A stretch of 64,000 nucleotides of DNA, taken from positions 1-64,000 of the forward strand of contig NZ_MSIF01000012.1 in assembly GCF_001921215.1 (NCBI RefSeq), in the 5' to 3' direction. A model generated the notes under the pieces. That model had not been told where the DNA came from. It saw only the letters and a program-made list of their open reading frames with translations, and did no database searches. Positions 43,790 to 52,396 of this stretch are shown one piece after another. Made by a program: the position numbers and the translations under genes. Numbering within the stretch: the stretch's first letter is position 1; every line of letters starts with the position of its first letter. Origin of the DNA: Actinophytocola xinjiangensis. GTDB lineage: Bacteria > Actinomycetota > Actinomycetes > Mycobacteriales > Pseudonocardiaceae.

Positions 43790-45018
43790 CCGGTGGGTGC
43801 CTCGCCGCGTCGCCGCTCGCGGGAGACCACGGCGAGCGTCGTCACCAGGACCAGGGCGGTCGCCAGCAGGACGAACGTGCCGACGATGGTGGCCCGCAGC
43901 CCGAGGACCGCGAGCAGTCCGCTGACGACGATCACGCCGAGGGACGTCGCCGTGCGCAGCATCGCGAACATCTCCGCGCGGCGGTGCGGCGGGGCGAGGT
44001 CGTCGAGGGCCAGCGAGTAGAAGGTGCCCAACGCCGGCAGGAAGAACCCGATGACGACCGCGCCCCCCAGCGTCAGCACGAGGTGCCCGCCGAGGACGAG
44101 CAGCCAGGAGCCCGCCGTGGTCGCGGCGAGGAACGCGGCGACCGTCCCGGTCGGTGGTCTGCGGTTGCGCACGCTCACCCAGATGCCGCCGGCGACCGAA
44201 CCCCCGCACAGCGCGATCGCGAACAGGAAGGCCCAGCCCGGCGCCAGGCCGAAGGCGACCGCGAACGAGACGGCTCCGACCTCGACGGTCGCCACCGCCC
44301 CACCGCTGGCCGTGGCACAGAACAGCCACAGGAGCACCGTCGGCGACAGCCGCTGTCGCGACCGGGGCGCCCCGTCCCGCAGCGGCCCTCGGGCCTCGGG
44401 AACAGCGGGCATCAGCAGCAGCGGCCCGAGACCGAGGGCGGTGATCGCCGCCATGGCCCAGACCGGGGAGAACGCGCCGAGCACCGAGGCGAGCACGGGC
44501 GAGAGGGCGAAGGTGACCTCGTTCAGTGTGGCGGCCACCCCCAGCGCGCGGGGCAGCCGGCCGGGTTCCACCAGGTGGTTGAGCAGCAGCCGCTGGTAGC
44601 CGTACGCGGCGCCGTTGACCGCGCCGGCCAGGACGACCGCGACGACCAGCGACCCGAACGGCGCCCCCAGCGCCGCGAGCACGGTGACACCGGCGAGGGC
44701 GGCCGTGCGGACGGCGATCAGCGCACGCAGGTAGTGCACGGCGTTGAACCGGCGGCCCAGCCGCGACACCGGGACAGCGGCGATGACCTGCGCGACCGTC
44801 ATGGCCAGCACCATCCCCGCGCCGGACTCGGCCGTGCCGGTCAGCGGGAAGGCCAGCAGGGCGAAGGCGATCGGCGCCGCCGCCTGCGGCACACCGAACG
44901 TGCTCTGCCCGATCTGCCACCGCAGCAGGTTCGCCCGGGAGCGTGACGAGGTCTGTCGAACCAGTGTCTCTTCCCGCTCATCGGTCCCCGCCACCAGCAC
45001 AGTGTCACAACGACTCAT
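43786..45018 (-). CDS. MFS transporter
   Basis: A 410-residue major-facilitator protein with about 12 hydrophobic helices. The basic intracellular loop SRLGRRFNAVHYLRA after helix 2-3 and RRRGEAPTG at the C-terminus fit the family. No drug-specific motif is obvious. It lies 13 bp after the ABC-2 permease gene in the same direction, so it may belong to that export operon; a weak ribosome site leaves the exact start open. Confidence 0.85.
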   Translation of the reverse strand: MSRCDTVLVAGTDEREETLVRQTSSRSRANLLRWQIGQSTFGVPQAAAPIAFALLAFPLTGTAESGAGMVLAMTVAQVIAAVPVSRLGRRFNAVHYLRALIAVRTAALAGVTVLAALGAPFGSLVVAVVLAGAVNGAAYGYQRLLLNHLVEPGRLPRALGVAATLNEVTFALSPVLASVLGAFSPVWAMAAITALGLGPLLLMPAVPEARGPLRDGAPRSRQRLSPTVLLWLFCATASGGAVATVEVGAVSFAVAFGLAPGWAFLFAIALCGGSVAGGIWVSVRNRRPPTGTVAAFLAATTAGSWLLVLGGHLVLTLGGAVVIGFFLPALGTFYSLALDDLAPPHRRAEMFAMLRTATSLGVIVVSGLLAVLGLRATIVGTFVLLATALVLVTTLAVVSRERRRGEAPTG

Positions 45019-45031
45019 CCGAACCGGTGAA

Positions 45032-45769
45032 TCAGGTGACGTCTCGCCGGACGGTCGCGCCCGCCAGGGCCACGGCGACCAGGGCGTAGCCCAGGAACAC
45101 CAGGGCGCCGGCCCACGCGGGCAGCACCGACCCCGCCACCGGCAGGTCGACGCGGGTCCAGCCGCTGGCCGCCTTCGCCGCGCCGGTCGGGGTCCACCGA
45201 CCCACCTCCGGAACCAGCATGATCAACGTCCACTCCGCGTAGAACGTCCAGAGCAGCGCCACCGCGATCGCGGCCGACTGGTTGCGCACCAGCGCCCCCA
45301 CGGCCACCCCGAACACGCACCACAGCGCCGTGCCGAGCACCGACCCCAGCAGCGCCAGCGGGACCGCCGGGTCGAACAGCGGCGCGTCCCGCGTGGCCAG
45401 CAGGACCATCACCAGCGGCACCGTCACGACCGCCGCGAGCAGCCCGGCGCCCAGACCCACCGCCGCACCGGCGACGACCTTGGCGCCGATGACCGGGACA
45501 CGCGTGGGCGTCACGAGGTAGGCCCAGGTCACCGTGCGGTGGCGGTACTCGCCGGCCGACAGCAGGATGCCGGCGATCATCACCGCGGGGTAGCCCTGCT
45601 GGGCCATGCCGTAGGCGGCCACGACGTCGTCCGGGTCGAACACCAGGACCTGGACCGTCGCCCACGCCGCGCACAGGACCGCGCCCAGCACGACCAGCAG
45701 CCGCACCGAACGGGTCGCGACGGCCTTGCGCAGCTCCGCGGCCACCAGGCCGCCCAGCCGGCCGCTCAC
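45032..45769 (-). CDS. ABC-2 type transporter permease
   Basis: A 245-residue membrane subunit with six hydrophobic helices and the ABC-2 pattern: an N-terminal amphipathic segment (LVAAELRKAVATRSVRLLV), then helices separated by GEYRHRTVTWAYLVTPTR, a conserved coupling-type loop. GTG overlaps the stop of the ATPase gene (ATGA-like), giving a coupled ATPase-permease pair. Confidence 0.9.
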   Translation of the reverse strand: MSGRLGGLVAAELRKAVATRSVRLLVVLGAVLCAAWATVQVLVFDPDDVVAAYGMAQQGYPAVMIAGILLSAGEYRHRTVTWAYLVTPTRVPVIGAKVVAGAAVGLGAGLLAAVVTVPLVMVLLATRDAPLFDPAVPLALLGSVLGTALWCVFGVAVGALVRNQSAAIAVALLWTFYAEWTLIMLVPEVGRWTPTGAAKAASGWTRVDLPVAGSVLPAWAGALVFLGYALVAVALAGATVRRDVT

Positions 45770-46449
45770 CGGGCCGCCCGAATCGCGTCGAGGTACACCC
45801 GTTCCAGGTCCGGGGTCACCGGCAGCCGGGTCAGCAGGTGCCCGTCGTTGATCACCACGACCTCGTCGGCCATCAGCGACAGCTCGGTCAGTACGTGGCT
45901 GGAGACCAGCACCGTGCGGCCGTCGGCGGCCAGCGCCCGCAGGTGGCCGCGCAGCCAGTGGATGCCCTCGGGGTCCAGGCCGTTCGCCGGCTCGTCCAGG
46001 ACGAGCACCGCCGGATCACCCAGCAGCGCCGAGGCCAGGGCCAGCCGCTGGCGCATGCCCAGCGAGAAGCCGCCCACCCGCCGGTCGGCCGCGTCGAGCA
46101 GGGACACCTCGTCGAGGACCTCGCCGGCCCGGCGCGTCGGGATCCGGGCGGCCAGGCACAGCGCCTCCAGGTGCACCCTGGCGGAGTGCCCGGGGTGGAA
46201 CGCCGTGGACTCCAGGACGGCGCCGACCGTGCGCACCGGGTCCGGCAGGTCGACGTAGCGGGAGCCGTCGATGAGCGCGGTGCCGCTGTCCTGGCGGACC
46301 AGGCCGAGCAGCGTGCGCAGGGTCGTCGTCTTGCCGGCGCCGTTGGGGCCGAGGAAGCCGGTGACCCGGCCGGCGGGCACGTCGAAGGTGAGGTCGCTGA
46401 CCGCGCGGACGCGGCCGAACGACGTGGTCAGTGCGGTCACCGAGATCAT
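45766..46449 (-). CDS. ABC transporter ATP-binding protein (exporter)
   Basis: A 227-residue ATPase with Walker A GPNGAGKTT (about 35-43), signature SLGMRQRLALA (about 130), Walker B VLVLDEPANGLDP and the H-loop VSSH. This layout is typical of ABC-2 drug or bacteriocin-like exporters. ATG 46449 is chosen because it begins MISVTAL. The divergent two-component system with a palindrome between them suggests stimulus-dependent control. Confidence 0.92.
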   Translation of the reverse strand: MISVTALTTSFGRVRAVSDLTFDVPAGRVTGFLGPNGAGKTTTLRTLLGLVRQDSGTALIDGSRYVDLPDPVRTVGAVLESTAFHPGHSARVHLEALCLAARIPTRRAGEVLDEVSLLDAADRRVGGFSLGMRQRLALASALLGDPAVLVLDEPANGLDPEGIHWLRGHLRALAADGRTVLVSSHVLTELSLMADEVVVINDGHLLTRLPVTPDLERVYLDAIRAAR

Positions 46450-46508
46450 GGGGTCAACGATGGCCGGGCGCGGGCGTCCGGTCTTGGTCCCCGGAGTGGA
46501 ACCGATGC

Positions 46509-46522
46509 CCACCCGTGGGTGG
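46509..46522. promoter_or_regulatory. 14-bp palindrome between ABC and two-component genes
   Basis: CCACCC-GT-GGGTGG is a perfect dyad 37 bp before the histidine kinase start and 60 bp from the ABC start. It is a candidate binding site for the response regulator encoded at 47659. Confidence 0.5.
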
Positions 46523-46558
46523 AGGTGCGGCCCGAACCAGCGAGGTACGGTCCCCACC

Positions 46559-47662
46559 ATGGGACGACCGTGGTGGGTCCTGCCGCTCCAGGTCGTGGTC
46601 GGCGCCTACCTGCTCTACGGCCTGGTGGCCGGGGTCCTCACCGGGGCGGCCGACGGTGGGCCCGGCCGGGCGCTGCTGGTCGCGGCGATCCACCTGGCGG
46701 GGCTCGGCTGCTGGGCGCTGGTCCTGCGGCGACGTACCGCGCCGTTCGCCGTGCTCGCCGCCTCGGCGGTGCTCGGTCTGGCCGCGCACTGGCTCGCCCC
46801 GTTCTCCGGCACCACCCTGCTGTACGCGGTGGTCTGGCTGGCGCCGTTCCGGACGCGGCTGTGGCAGGCGCTGCTGCTGACCGTGCTGACCACCGGCGGG
46901 TTCGTGCTGGTGTCGCTGGACGTCGGCCTCGACCCGAGCGCGAACTACGGGATCGCCGCCGGGCTGGGCTGGGCGGTGTACATCGCCGCGGTGGTCAACC
47001 AGCTGGCGACCACCAAACGGCAGACCGCGGCCGTCGCCGCCGCGCGCGCCGACGCCGCGGTGCTCGCCGAGCGGCAGCGGATGGCCAGGGAGATCCACGA
47101 CATCGTGGCCCACTCGCTGGCCGCCCAGGTCGTCCACCTGGAGGGGACCCGGATGCTGCTGGAGCGCGACGGTGACCGGGAGCAGGCGCTGGAACGGGTG
47201 CGGCAGGCCGGTGACTTCGCCCGCGCCGGGCTGGCGGAGACCACGCTGGCGGTCGCCGCGCTGCGCGGACAACACCGGCCGCTGGCCGGCGAGCTGGCCG
47301 GGCTCGCCGGTGATTTCCGTGCCACCACGGGGAATCCGTGCGAGCTGACGGTCGAGGGCGACCCGGACGTGCTGGCGCCACCGGCCCGGCTGGCCGTGGT
47401 GCGCACGGTGCGGGAGGCGTTGACCAACGTGCACAAGCACGCGCCGGCGGCCTCGGTCACCATCCGGCTGCGCTGCGGCGACGACGGCTGCGAACTCGAC
47501 GTGCGGGACACCGGCGGCACGAACGGCGGGGTGCTCGCCGCGACCGGCAGCGGCTACGGGCTGGTCGGCATGCGCGAGCGCGCCGAGCTCGTCGGCGGCA
47601 GCCTCGACGCCGGCCCGCACGGGCCGGGTTTCCGGGTCCAGCTGCGGATGCCGGGCCCATGA
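46559..47662 (+). CDS. NarL-type sensor histidine kinase (HisKA_3)
   Basis: A 367-residue membrane sensor with four to five N-terminal hydrophobic helices (residues 5-155), a short coiled coil, the HisKA_3 box REIHDIVAHSLAAQVVHLEG with the phospho-acceptor His near residue 180, and the HATPase domain with GYGLVGMRERA (G box). ATG 46559 lies 7 bases after TACGGT (46546-46551), so it is probably leaderless. It overlaps the response regulator by 4 bp. Confidence 0.92.
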   Translation: MGRPWWVLPLQVVVGAYLLYGLVAGVLTGAADGGPGRALLVAAIHLAGLGCWALVLRRRTAPFAVLAASAVLGLAAHWLAPFSGTTLLYAVVWLAPFRTRLWQALLLTVLTTGGFVLVSLDVGLDPSANYGIAAGLGWAVYIAAVVNQLATTKRQTAAVAAARADAAVLAERQRMAREIHDIVAHSLAAQVVHLEGTRMLLERDGDREQALERVRQAGDFARAGLAETTLAVAALRGQHRPLAGELAGLAGDFRATTGNPCELTVEGDPDVLAPPARLAVVRTVREALTNVHKHAPAASVTIRLRCGDDGCELDVRDTGGTNGGVLAATGSGYGLVGMRERAELVGGSLDAGPHGPGFRVQLRMPGP

Positions 47663-48354
47663 CGACCCGGGTCGTGGTGGTGGACGACCAGACCGTGGTC
47701 CGCGAGGGTCTGGAACTGATCCTGGGCCTGCTGCCCGGCGTCGAGGTCCTGGCGTGCGGTGTGGACGGTGTGGACGCGGTGCGGCTGGTCGCCGAGCACC
47801 GCCCGGACGTGGTGCTGATGGACCTGCGGATGCCCAGGATGGACGGGGTGGCCGCGACCCGGCGGATCCGCGCGGAGTTCCCGGACACCGAGGTCGTCGT
47901 GCTCACCACCTACGCCGACGACGAGTCGGTGTTCGCCGCGCTGCGCGCCGGGGCTCGCGGCTACCTCACCAAGGACTCGCGGAGCACCGAGATCGCCGAG
48001 GCGATCGCCGCCGTGCGCCGGGGCGAGGCCCACTTCGACCCGGCGGTGCAGCGGCGGCTGGCCGACGTGGTGTCGCCGCGACGCGAGCCCCGGGCGCCGG
48101 TCGCGCTGACCCCCCGCGAGACCGACGTCCTGCGGTTGATCGCCGACGGCCGGTCCAACGCCGAGATCGCGCGCGGCCTGCACATCACCGAGGCGACCGT
48201 GAAGACCCACATCAACAACCTGTTCGCCAAGGCGGGCCTGCGGGACCGGGCGCAGGCGGTCACCTTCGCCTTCCGGCACGGCCTGGTCCGTGCGCCGGAC
48301 CGCTCGCCGGAGTTCGCGGCCCTCCCGCCGGAACGGAACCAGCGCCGGACGTAG
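47659..48354 (+). CDS. NarL/LuxR-family response regulator
   Basis: A 231-residue regulator: receiver domain with acidic pocket VVVDD, phosphorylation site LMDLRMP (Asp near 55), LTTY and the conserved Lys in YLTKD; then a LuxR HTH (LTPRETDVLRLIADGRSNAE, TVKTHINNLFAKAGL). ATG overlaps the kinase stop. It probably controls the divergent ABC exporter. Confidence 0.94.
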   Translation: MTTRVVVVDDQTVVREGLELILGLLPGVEVLACGVDGVDAVRLVAEHRPDVVLMDLRMPRMDGVAATRRIRAEFPDTEVVVLTTYADDESVFAALRAGARGYLTKDSRSTEIAEAIAAVRRGEAHFDPAVQRRLADVVSPRREPRAPVALTPRETDVLRLIADGRSNAEIARGLHITEATVKTHINNLFAKAGLRDRAQAVTFAFRHGLVRAPDRSPEFAALPPERNQRRT

Positions 48355-48444
48355 TGCCCTGTCCCGGAATCGCCAGGACCACATCCCGGTGGCACGGGAA
48401 CGGAGCCTCACGACGGCGGCTGTCGCGGCGCTGACAATCGACTC

Positions 48445-50127
48445 GTGGACAACTCCAGCGCATCCTCGGTGCTCCAGGCTCTCCGTCGCCGGGCGGCGGC
48501 CGACCCGGATCGGGTGGTACTCCGGTTCGTCGAGGACGGGCGGGAGGACCGCACGCTCACCCGGCACGAGCTGGACCTGGCGGCCGCCGCCACCGGGTCC
48601 TGGCTGCGGGAACGGTTCGCCGTCGGCGACCGGGTCCTGCTGACCTACTCGTTCGGGCTGGACTTCGTCGTCGGGCTGGTCGCGTGCCTGCACGCCGGGC
48701 TGATCGCGGTGCCCGTGCCGCTGCCAGGACGCGACCACGAACGGCGCCGATTACGTTGCGTGGTCGCGGATTCCGGTGCCTGCGCCCTGCTGACCGACAC
48801 ACCCAACCTGGTCGGCCTCGGCGACTGGGTCGACGACCACGCGCTCGAACTCCCCGTGCTGGCGACCGACCGGCTGCCGGTGCGCGACCAGGACCTGAGG
48901 CCGCCGGCCGACGCCGGCCCCGACACGGTCGCCGTCATCCAGTACACCTCCGGCACGACCGGCGACCCCAAGGGCGTGCTGGTCTCCCACGGCAACCTGC
49001 TGCACAACGTCGACACCATCCGGCGCACCTTCGGGATCACCGAGAACTCCACGCTCGGCGGCTGGATCCCGCACTACCACGACATGGGGCTGATGGGGCA
49101 GATCCTGCCGGCGCTGATCGCCGGTGAGGCCTGTGTGCTGATGACCCCCACCTCGTTCCTGCGCCGCCCGCACCAGTGGCTGGAGCTGGTCCACCGGCAC
49201 CGCATCGAGGTGTCCGCCGCCCCGAACTTCGCCTACGACCTGTGCTCGCGGCGGATCACCGACGAACAGGTCGCCGGCCTCGACCTGTCGTGTTGGCGGC
49301 ACGCGGTCAACGGCGCCGAGCCGATCCGGCCGGAGACCCTCGCCGCGTTCACCGCCCGGTTCGCCCCGATCGGCTTCCGCGCGGCGGCCATGACCCCGTG
49401 CTACGGCCTCGCGGAGGCCACGCTGTTCGTCGCCACCACCGGCAGCCGGGGGCCGACCGTGCTCGACATCGACACCCAGCACCTGGAGCGCGGCGAGCTG
49501 CGCCCGGCCGGTGCCCTGGGCCCCCGGCGCGGCCTGCTCAGCTGCGGCCGGCCACGGGACCTGGCCGTGCGGATCGTGGATCCCGTGACGCACCAACCAC
49601 TTCCGGACGGCCAGGTGGGGGAGATCCAGATCCGGGGCGGCAGTGTGAGCGCCGGCTACTGGGGCGCGCGGCCGGGTCCCGACCACCTGCCCACCGGCGA
49701 CCTCGGCGCCTTCCACGACGGCGAGCTGTACGTCACCGGCCGCCGCGCCGAGACACTGTCCCACCGTGGCCGCACCCTGTACCCGCACGACCTCGAGCAC
49801 GAACTGCGCCTGGCGCACCCCGAGCTGACCGGTCTGGCCGGCGCGGCGTTCACCGTCGACGAGGACGCCCTGGTCGTGCTGCACGAGATCAAGGGCACGT
49901 TCACCGCCGCCGAGCTGGCGCTGATCGCCGCCGGCATGGTCCGGACCGCCGGGCGGACCCCGGGCGTCGCGCTCGCCGACGTCGTGTTGCTGCGGCCGGG
50001 CGGGATCCGGCGCACCACCAGCGGCAAGATCCAGCGGACGACGATGCGGGAGCTGTACCTGGGCGGAGGGCTGGCGCCGCTGTACGTCCACGGCGGGCCG
50101 GTCGAGCCCACCGACGTGGCGGCCTGA
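48445..50127 (+). CDS. Fatty acyl-AMP ligase-like adenylate-forming enzyme
   Basis: A 560-residue ANL-superfamily protein resembling FadD32-type fatty acyl-AMP ligases. The P-loop is IQYTSGTTGDPKGVLVSH near residue 172; GGWIPHYHDMGLMGQILPAL and the CYGLAEATLFV segment are characteristic of FAALs; the hinge (TGRRAETLSHRGRTLYPHDLE) and the C-terminal lysine region (TSGKIQRTTMR) follow. No carrier-protein domain and no polyketide synthase are nearby. GTG at 48445 is 6 bases from GACAAT (48433-48438), so it may be leaderless. Confidence 0.88.
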   Translation: MDNSSASSVLQALRRRAAADPDRVVLRFVEDGREDRTLTRHELDLAAAATGSWLRERFAVGDRVLLTYSFGLDFVVGLVACLHAGLIAVPVPLPGRDHERRRLRCVVADSGACALLTDTPNLVGLGDWVDDHALELPVLATDRLPVRDQDLRPPADAGPDTVAVIQYTSGTTGDPKGVLVSHGNLLHNVDTIRRTFGITENSTLGGWIPHYHDMGLMGQILPALIAGEACVLMTPTSFLRRPHQWLELVHRHRIEVSAAPNFAYDLCSRRITDEQVAGLDLSCWRHAVNGAEPIRPETLAAFTARFAPIGFRAAAMTPCYGLAEATLFVATTGSRGPTVLDIDTQHLERGELRPAGALGPRRGLLSCGRPRDLAVRIVDPVTHQPLPDGQVGEIQIRGGSVSAGYWGARPGPDHLPTGDLGAFHDGELYVTGRRAETLSHRGRTLYPHDLEHELRLAHPELTGLAGAAFTVDEDALVVLHEIKGTFTAAELALIAAGMVRTAGRTPGVALADVVLLRPGGIRRTTSGKIQRTTMRELYLGGGLAPLYVHGGPVEPTDVAA

Positions 50128-50134
50128 GGCGTCG

Positions 50135-50650
50135 CTACGTCTGCTGGTCGTCGCGGGCGGCGGCCTGCTGGGCCTCCCGGGACACCCGCAGCACGGCCGC
50201 CTCGTCCAGGCCGGCCCGCAGGAACCGCCGGCGCCAGTGTTCGAGCTTGCGCGGGTAGACCTCCGCGCCGGCGCCGGAGTCGATGACCGTGGTGAGGTCG
50301 CTGCGGGCCTTGGCCCACATGATGTCCAGGGCGATCCGCCGCGGCTGGTCGGGGTCGATCAGGTCGTGCGTGGGTACCGGGCCGCCGTCGAGGATCGACT
50401 CCGCGGTGGAGGCGTCCCACCCGTGCAGGTGGCGGGACAGGGCGCGGCAGACCAGTTCGACGACGGTGACCCCGACCGTCGGCTCGCCGCGTTCGAGCGA
50501 TTCGAGGCTGCGGATCCCGATCCCCGCCTCGTCGGCGAACGAGGCGCGGAACCGGTGCCCGACCGCGCGCCGGGCCTGCCCGACGGCCTTTCCGAGACGG
50601 ACGCGGGCCTGGGTCGGGTAGTCGGCGGTGCGCAGGTTCCGGTGGGCCAC
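50135..50650 (-). CDS. Helix-turn-helix regulator (XRE-like)
   Basis: A 171-residue protein. Residues about 10-60 look like an XRE/Cro-type HTH (GKAVGQARRAVGHRF then FADEAGIGIRSLESLERGE), and the rest is helical, ending in an Ala/Arg/Gln-rich tail. GTG 50650 is the preferred start; GTG 50722 is in frame. It is divergent from another small regulator-like gene, and CCGCAGA repeats occupy the spacer and its own leader. Confidence 0.65.
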   Translation of the reverse strand: MAHRNLRTADYPTQARVRLGKAVGQARRAVGHRFRASFADEAGIGIRSLESLERGEPTVGVTVVELVCRALSRHLHGWDASTAESILDGGPVPTHDLIDPDQPRRIALDIMWAKARSDLTTVIDSGAGAEVYPRKLEHWRRRFLRAGLDEAAVLRVSREAQQAAARDDQQT

Positions 50651-50662
50651 GGCAGCAGGATG

Positions 50663-50800
50663 CCGCAGAGTCCCGCATACCGCCAGTGCCTGTAAATGCC
50701 CGTTGCCCGGCGAATCGGCCACGACGGGCGTACTTAATTCCGCAGAGCAGTGCTTCTAGCTGCGGTGATAGCGTTTGACAGATCACGCAGATTTCCGCAG
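50663..50800. promoter_or_regulatory. Repeated CCGCAGA motifs in the divergent spacer
   Basis: CCGCAGAG at 50663-50670 (just upstream of the minus-strand GTG), ATTCCGCAGAG near 50741-50750, and TTTCCGCAGAC near 50792-50802, with a further TTCCGC just before the plus-strand ATG. TTGACA (50775-50780) and CAGACT (50798-50803), 17 bp apart, lie within the array. The repeats look like shared operator half-sites. Confidence 0.6.
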
Positions 50801-50809
50801 ACTTCCGCT

Positions 50810-51058
50810 ATGCCAAAGCTCAACCGGGACCGGATCCGGTTGTGGCTCGAAGAGCACAACTGGTCGGTCAAGCGCCTGGCGGAGGAGTGCAGCGCCCTGG
50901 GCGAGGACACGTTCCCGGAGGGAACGATGCGCAACGTCGTCAACGGCATCGACCCGATGCGCCCCGGCCGGATCCGGGTGATCTGCCGGGTCACGGCCAA
51001 GTACGGCGACGGCATCCCCTACGCGCAACTGATCGACCCTGACGGAAACGGGGTCTGA
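50810..51058 (+). CDS. Small HTH-like conserved protein
   Basis: An 82-residue protein with a helix-turn-helix-like layout: DRIRLWLEEHNWSVKRLAEE, then a short loop and TMRNVVNGIDPMRPGRIRVI. The pattern is that of a compact XRE fold, but I do not recognise a named family. The ATG at 50810 is 6 bases from CAGACT with TTGACA 17 bp upstream, a convincing leaderless start. It is divergent from another HTH protein with shared repeats between. Confidence 0.65.
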   Translation: MPKLNRDRIRLWLEEHNWSVKRLAEECSALGEDTFPEGTMRNVVNGIDPMRPGRIRVICRVTAKYGDGIPYAQLIDPDGNGV

Positions 51059-51155
51059 CGAGATTCGGGTGGCCGAGCCCTGTAACCTTTTGTCCCTCGG
51101 GCACGGTCGTGTCCGGGCGTTCGAGGTCGAGCCCTTCCGAAAGCGTTGATCCCCG

Positions 51156-51229
<74 letters not shown>

Positions 51230-51278
51230 CGAGTGGTGTGTTCGGCGCTGGTGCGCCTTCCCGATCTCCTTGTCCGTC

Positions 51279-51297
51279 GTGGGGGGCGACCCCCCAC
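51279..51297 (+). terminator. Hairpin after the tRNA
   Basis: GTGGGGGG (51279-51286), a CGA loop and CCCCCCAC (51290-51297) form a perfect 8-bp stem 50 bp after the tRNA. No T-tract follows. Confidence 0.5.
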
Positions 51298-51329
51298 ACC
51301 CCCACGGTGCGGCGCGTTCCTGACCCGGC

Positions 51330-51406
51330 GTGGTTGCGGTTCGCTGAGTCCTGGTGGGTCCATGGTGTGGCGGGTTTCTGGTCCGGTGTGGTTGCGGTTC
51401 GCTGAG
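51330..51406 (+). repeat. 19-bp direct repeat pair
   Basis: GTGGTTGCGGTTCGCTGAG occurs exactly at 51330-51348 and at 51388-51406, a 58-bp period, between the tRNA and the TPR gene. The flanks (CCGG before, TCC after) are partly shared. It may mark a duplicated or decayed element downstream of a tRNA. Confidence 0.8.
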
Positions 51407-51448
51407 GTCCGTGGACGCGACGGGATTGGTTCGGGAGGAGTGGTGGGT

Positions 51449-51895
51449 GTGGATTCGGTGTTGGTGGGGATCGCGGAGATCGCGCAGTCGGGGCAGCGGG
51501 GGGACAAGGCGGTCGCTCGGGAGAGGTTCGAGCGGTTGTGGGAGGAGATCGGTGGGGAAGAGGGGGATCCGTTGCACCGGTGCACGTTGGCGCATGCGAT
51601 GGCCGACGTCCAGGAGGACGTTCGGGTGGAGTTGATGTGGGATCAGCGGGCGTTGGCGGCGGCGGATCTGGTGACCGGGGAACGGATGGCGGAGGCGGGG
51701 GTGGCGCTGCCGGTGGCGGGGCTGTATCCCTCGCTGCACCTGAACCTGGGGGAGTGTTACCGCCGGCTGGGGGACCATGAGCAGGCCAGGGAGCACCTGC
51801 GGTTGGCGCGCGAAGGGCTCGACGCGTTGGCCGACGACGACTACGGGCGGCTGATCCGGGACGGGTTCGCGCGGCTGGAGGCGTTGGTGGAGTGA
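51449..51895 (+). CDS. Tetratricopeptide-repeat protein
   Basis: A 148-residue helical protein. The clearest TPR unit is SLHLNLGECYRRLGDHEQAR followed by EHLRLAREGLDALADD; an earlier, looser helix pair precedes it (FERLWEEIGGEEGDPLHRCT, LAHAMADVQEDV). The GTG at 51449 lies 8 bases after the GGAG ending at 51440. It may act as a protein-interaction module. It is close to an NTF2-like gene in the opposite direction. Confidence 0.72.
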   Translation: MDSVLVGIAEIAQSGQRGDKAVARERFERLWEEIGGEEGDPLHRCTLAHAMADVQEDVRVELMWDQRALAAADLVTGERMAEAGVALPVAGLYPSLHLNLGECYRRLGDHEQAREHLRLAREGLDALADDDYGRLIRDGFARLEALVE

Positions 51896-51899
51896 CCGG

Positions 51900-52310
51900 T
51901 CAGCTCAGGCCGAGGGCGGCTTCGGCGGCGGGGATGTCGACATAGTCGTGCAGGTGGGTGATCCGACCGGCTCGGGTGGTGAGGACCAGGAGGTTGGGCA
52001 GGGTGACGGGCCCGGTGGCCTCACTGGTGCCGACCGCCTCCTGCGCGACGACGATCGTGTTCGGGTCGGTGGTGTCGTGGATGGCCTGGGTGCGGTAGTG
52101 GGTGTAGCGCAGCGGGGACTCGCGCCAGCCGGTGGTGATCCAGGTGACGATCTCGTCCCGGCCCTTCAGGCGGGCGGGGAAACCGGGGCGGGTGAAGGGG
52201 AACTCGTGGACCGCGTCCTGGTCGTAGAGGGCGGCCAGGACGGTCGGTGAACGGGTGATCGAGGCGGCGCGCCAACGGTCGAGGATCTCGCGGGGGCCGG
52301 GGAAGGGCAT
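51900..52310 (-). CDS. NTF2-like / SnoaL-type protein
   Basis: A 136-residue protein of the cone-like NTF2 fold (RWRAASITRSPTVLAALYDQ then DAVHEFPFTRPGFPARLKGR, and HLHDYVDIPAAEAAL at the end), similar to SnoaL-like stress or polyketide-associated proteins. Active-site residues of a specific reaction are not evident. It is divergent from a TetR gene with a dyad between, so it is probably repressed by that regulator. Confidence 0.78.
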   Translation of the reverse strand: MPFPGPREILDRWRAASITRSPTVLAALYDQDAVHEFPFTRPGFPARLKGRDEIVTWITTGWRESPLRYTHYRTQAIHDTTDPNTIVVAQEAVGTSEATGPVTLPNLLVLTTRAGRITHLHDYVDIPAAEAALGLS

Positions 52311-52339
52311 GGAAGATCACCTTCGCTAAAATGAGGCAT

Positions 52340-52357
52340 GGTCCGGTTGTTCGGACC
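52340..52357. promoter_or_regulatory. TetR-type operator between the NTF2-like gene and tetR
   Basis: GGTCCG-GTTGTT-CGGACC is a perfect dyad with 6-bp arms. A third half-site GCGGACC follows at 52361. It lies 30 bp from the NTF2-like start and 40 bp from the TetR start. Confidence 0.65.
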
Positions 52358-52396
52358 GTAGCGGACCCCGTCCCCGGTTGACAAGGAGGAGTGCCC

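Noticed and set aside
51330-51406. Prophage or integrative element attachment sites
   Set aside because: The repeat does not include the tRNA 3' end and there is no integrase, excisionase or phage gene in the window.
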